Source of the DNA: Dokdonella koreensis DS-123 | GTDB lineage: Bacteria; Pseudomonadota; Gammaproteobacteria; Xanthomonadales; Rhodanobacteraceae | DNA: 64,000 nucleotides | Direction: 5' to 3' | NCBI RefSeq assembly: GCF_001632775.1 | Contig: NZ_CP015249.1 | Coordinates: forward strand, 186,001-250,000 | In this document: piece after piece, positions 62,278-64,000 of the stretch | Layout of the letters: each line of letters starts with the position of its first letter | Numbering within the stretch: the stretch's first letter is position 1 | Notes under the pieces: generated by a model | Databases searched by the model: none | What the model was told of the DNA's origin: nothing | Seen by the model: only the letters and a program-made list of their open reading frames with translations | Program-made: the position numbers and the translations under genes

Positions 62278-63597
62278 GTGAACCCTCGCCTTCTCGTCGC
62301 CCGTCCGTACCAGGCCCTTGTGGCCCTGGCCGCCTGCACCGTCGCCCTGCCGGCCCCGGCGGTCGAGCGTATCAGCGTCTCGACCACCGGCGCGCAGGGC
62401 AATTCGCAGAGCCGCTTCCCGGTGATCTCGGGCAACGGCCGCTATGTCGCCTTCGCCAGCGATGCCAGCACCCTGGTCCCCGGTGATACCAACAACGCCA
62501 CCGACGTCTTCGTAAGGGATCGCGTGCTGGGCACCACGACCCGCGTCAGCCTGACCGCCGCCGGTGCGCAGAGCGTGGGGGCCAGCAACTATCCGTCGAT
62601 CTCCGGCGACGGTTCGCGGATCGCCTTCACCTCCTACGGTGGCCTGCTGCCCGACTCGGGCTTCCTCAACTGCTACCTGCTCGATCGCGCTGCCGGCACG
62701 GTGTCGATGATCGACCGCCGCCCCAGCGGCCAGCCGGCCACCACCGTCTGCCAGCCGCCGACGCTGAGCTACGACGGGCGCCGCGCCGCCTTCGGCAGCC
62801 GCGACAACGGCTTGGTCGCCGGCGACACCAACGGCTGGGCCGACGTCTTCATTCGCGACCTGCCGACCGCCACGACCTACCGTGTCGGCCTGGGGCCCGG
62901 CGGCGTGCAGGGCAACCAGGACGTCGACAACGTGCGTATCGCGGCCGGCGGCGATCACGCCATCTACACCAGCACCGCGAGCAACCTGGTGCCGGGCGAT
63001 ACCAACGGCGTGCGTGACGCCTTCGTGGCCGGCCTGGACGGTTCGACCCGCCGCATCAGCCTCGGGCCGGTGAGCACCCAGCCGAACGCCGAGGTCGGCA
63101 ACATCGTGGCGACGAACTGGGACGGCAGCATCGTCGCGTTCTCCACCACCGCCTCGAACATGCCCGACTGGGCGCCGTTTGCCGAGAGCACGCTGTACGT
63201 GCGCCTGCCTGGCAGCGATACGACGGTCGCGATCAGCGTGCCGCTCTCCACGTCGCTGCCGCGCGAGGGCTTCAACGAGGAGCCGGACTTCTCGGCCACC
63301 GGCCAGTACCTGGTGTTCTATTCGACCGACCAGCTGATACCGGGGCCCGACGTGACCAGCGGCATCTACGTGGTGGACCTGGTCGAGGGCCTGATCGCAC
63401 TGGTCAGCCTGCTGCCCAACGGCCAGCCGGCCGGCGGCAATGCCGGCCCGCCGCGCATCAGCGCCGACGGCAGCGGCATCGTGTGGTACTCGACCAGCGC
63501 GGACCTGGTGCCGGGCGATACCAACGGCACCTGGGACGTGTTCTACGCGCGCAATCCGCTGTATCCGGAGCAGATCTTCGCCACCGGCTTCGAGTGA
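62278..63597 (+). CDS. secreted beta-propeller-like (TolB/WD40-type) protein with IFATGFE C-terminus
   Basis: 439 residues. GTG start with AGGAG upstream. Signal peptide core ALVALAACTVALPAPA. The body is repeats of the TolB-like kind: ISGNGRYVAFASDASTLVPGDTN, ISGDGSRIAFTSYG, and the recurring LVPGDTNGxxDVFxRD calcium-binding-like motif (five copies by eye). This gives a probable six- or seven-bladed propeller. The protein ends YPEQIFATGFE, a variant of the IFxDGFD tail of other secreted proteins here. Extracellular or surface; ligand unknown. Confidence 0.85.
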   Translation: MNPRLLVARPYQALVALAACTVALPAPAVERISVSTTGAQGNSQSRFPVISGNGRYVAFASDASTLVPGDTNNATDVFVRDRVLGTTTRVSLTAAGAQSVGASNYPSISGDGSRIAFTSYGGLLPDSGFLNCYLLDRAAGTVSMIDRRPSGQPATTVCQPPTLSYDGRRAAFGSRDNGLVAGDTNGWADVFIRDLPTATTYRVGLGPGGVQGNQDVDNVRIAAGGDHAIYTSTASNLVPGDTNGVRDAFVAGLDGSTRRISLGPVSTQPNAEVGNIVATNWDGSIVAFSTTASNMPDWAPFAESTLYVRLPGSDTTVAISVPLSTSLPREGFNEEPDFSATGQYLVFYSTDQLIPGPDVTSGIYVVDLVEGLIALVSLLPNGQPAGGNAGPPRISADGSGIVWYSTSADLVPGDTNGTWDVFYARNPLYPEQIFATGFE

Positions 63598-63712
63598 GAT
63601 CGGCCCGGCGCCGGCGCGCAACCAGCCGGCGGCGTCGCGGGACGCCGGCCGGCACCGGCACGCCCGGGCGCACGCGCCGGGTCATCACGCCGAAATCCTC
63701 GACCTGCGCCAG

Positions 63713-63746
63713 CGCCGGGCGGGTGGAGCCGGGCTCCCGCCCGGCG
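63713..63746. terminator. GC-rich hairpin between convergent genes
   Basis: CGCCGGGCGGG (63713-63723) pairs perfectly with CCCGCCCGGCG (63736-63746). No T-run. It lies between the propeller gene and the converging thioredoxin gene. Confidence 0.45.
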
Positions 63747-63761
63747 GCCGGGTTCCTCCAA

Positions 63762-64000
63762 TCAGCCGGGAAGCTGCTGGCGTACCCACTGCACGATCGC
63801 CTGCGCCGGCAGCGCGCCGGCTTGGCGCGCGAGTTCGCGGCCGTGCAGGAAGACCGCCAGCGTAGGAATGCTGCGGATGCCGAAGCGTGCGCCCAGCGCC
63901 GGCTCCGCCTCGGTGTCGATCTTGGCCAGATGAACCTGCGGTTCCAGGATGGTCGCGGCCTGCGCGTAGGCCGGCGCCATCGTCCGGCACGGGCCGCACC
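63762..64000 (-). CDS. thioredoxin (partial, 5' end outside the window)
   Basis: Only the C-terminal 79 residues or so are present. The first visible codons read CGPC, the active-site dithiol of thioredoxins. RTMAPAYAQAATIL, VHLAKIDTEAEPALGARFGIRSIPTLAVFLHG (cis-Pro in SIPT) and the stop at 63762 follow. The order fits thioredoxin 1/2-type reductants; a TrxC with an N-terminal zinc domain is possible but cannot be judged, since the N-terminus lies beyond base 64000. Reading must run off the window, so the gene is cut by the edge, not broken. Confidence 0.92.
   Translation of the reverse strand, partial: CGPCRTMAPAYAQAATILEPQVHLAKIDTEAEPALGARFGIRSIPTLAVFLHGRELARQAGALPAQAIVQWVRQQLPG

Overview
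The window is about 64 kb of GC-rich DNA with dense genes, N-terminal signal peptides and lipoboxes, and a typical gammaproteobacterial housekeeping set: YcgL, ZapE, AcpH, GlnK-AmtB behind a TorF-type porin, and a c5-like cytochrome. Together with IPTL-CTERM-like and 'IFxDGFD'-ended secreted proteins, this points to Xanthomonadales/Lysobacterales, probably Rhodanobacteraceae (Dokdonella-like). That assignment is inference; no rRNA is present.

Layout. 0.1-2.3 kb: a convergent response regulator and membrane histidine kinase. 2.7-11.2 kb: one giant secreted GEVED/DUF11 repeat protein with an IPTL-CTERM-like tail, closed by a clear terminator. 11.5-24.1 kb, all on the minus strand: an exoprotein locus headed by a CadC-like winged-helix/TM/TPR regulator and followed by an anchor-J-like protein, a beta-helix protein, a HAF-like protein and an S8 protease. 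24.2-38.3 kb: mostly housekeeping genes (YcgL, ankyrin membrane protein, lipoprotein, DUF1801, hypoxanthine-DNA glycosylase, peroxiredoxin, aquaporin, ZapE, hydrolase, AcpH, ammonium transport operon, cytochrome c, tRNA-Arg). 38.4-44.9 kb: an accessory segment next to the tRNA. It has an IS3 element, a second copy of the 'wHTH-TPR regulator plus tagged secreted protein' pair, and an IS481 element whose transposase has an amber stop. 45.7-51.9 kb: DHFR/RibD-like protein, large catalase, hemerythrin-like protein, an Ada protein missing three of four zinc cysteines, and a hypothetical gene. 51.9-52.2 kb: a MITE-like element with 20-bp perfect terminal inverted repeats, inserted in the stop codon of the preceding gene. 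52.2-56.7 kb: two genes of uncertain role, then arsH divergent from arsR-acr3-arsC. 56.8-61.8 kb: a 1425-residue beta-helix/pentapeptide-like membrane protein and a lipoprotein. 62.3-64 kb: a secreted beta-propeller-like protein and the 3' part of a thioredoxin gene cut by the window edge.

The main themes are envelope and exported proteins with unusual C-termini, and stress defence (peroxide, alkylation, arsenic). The most unusual signals are: the repeated C-terminal motif [R/P/Q]IFxxGF[D/E] on four exported proteins; two paralogous regulator/tagged-protein cassettes, one of them bracketed by IS elements; a stray copy of a DUF11 repeat segment 14 kb from its parent gene; the degenerate Ada zinc site; and the multi-hairpin MITE.
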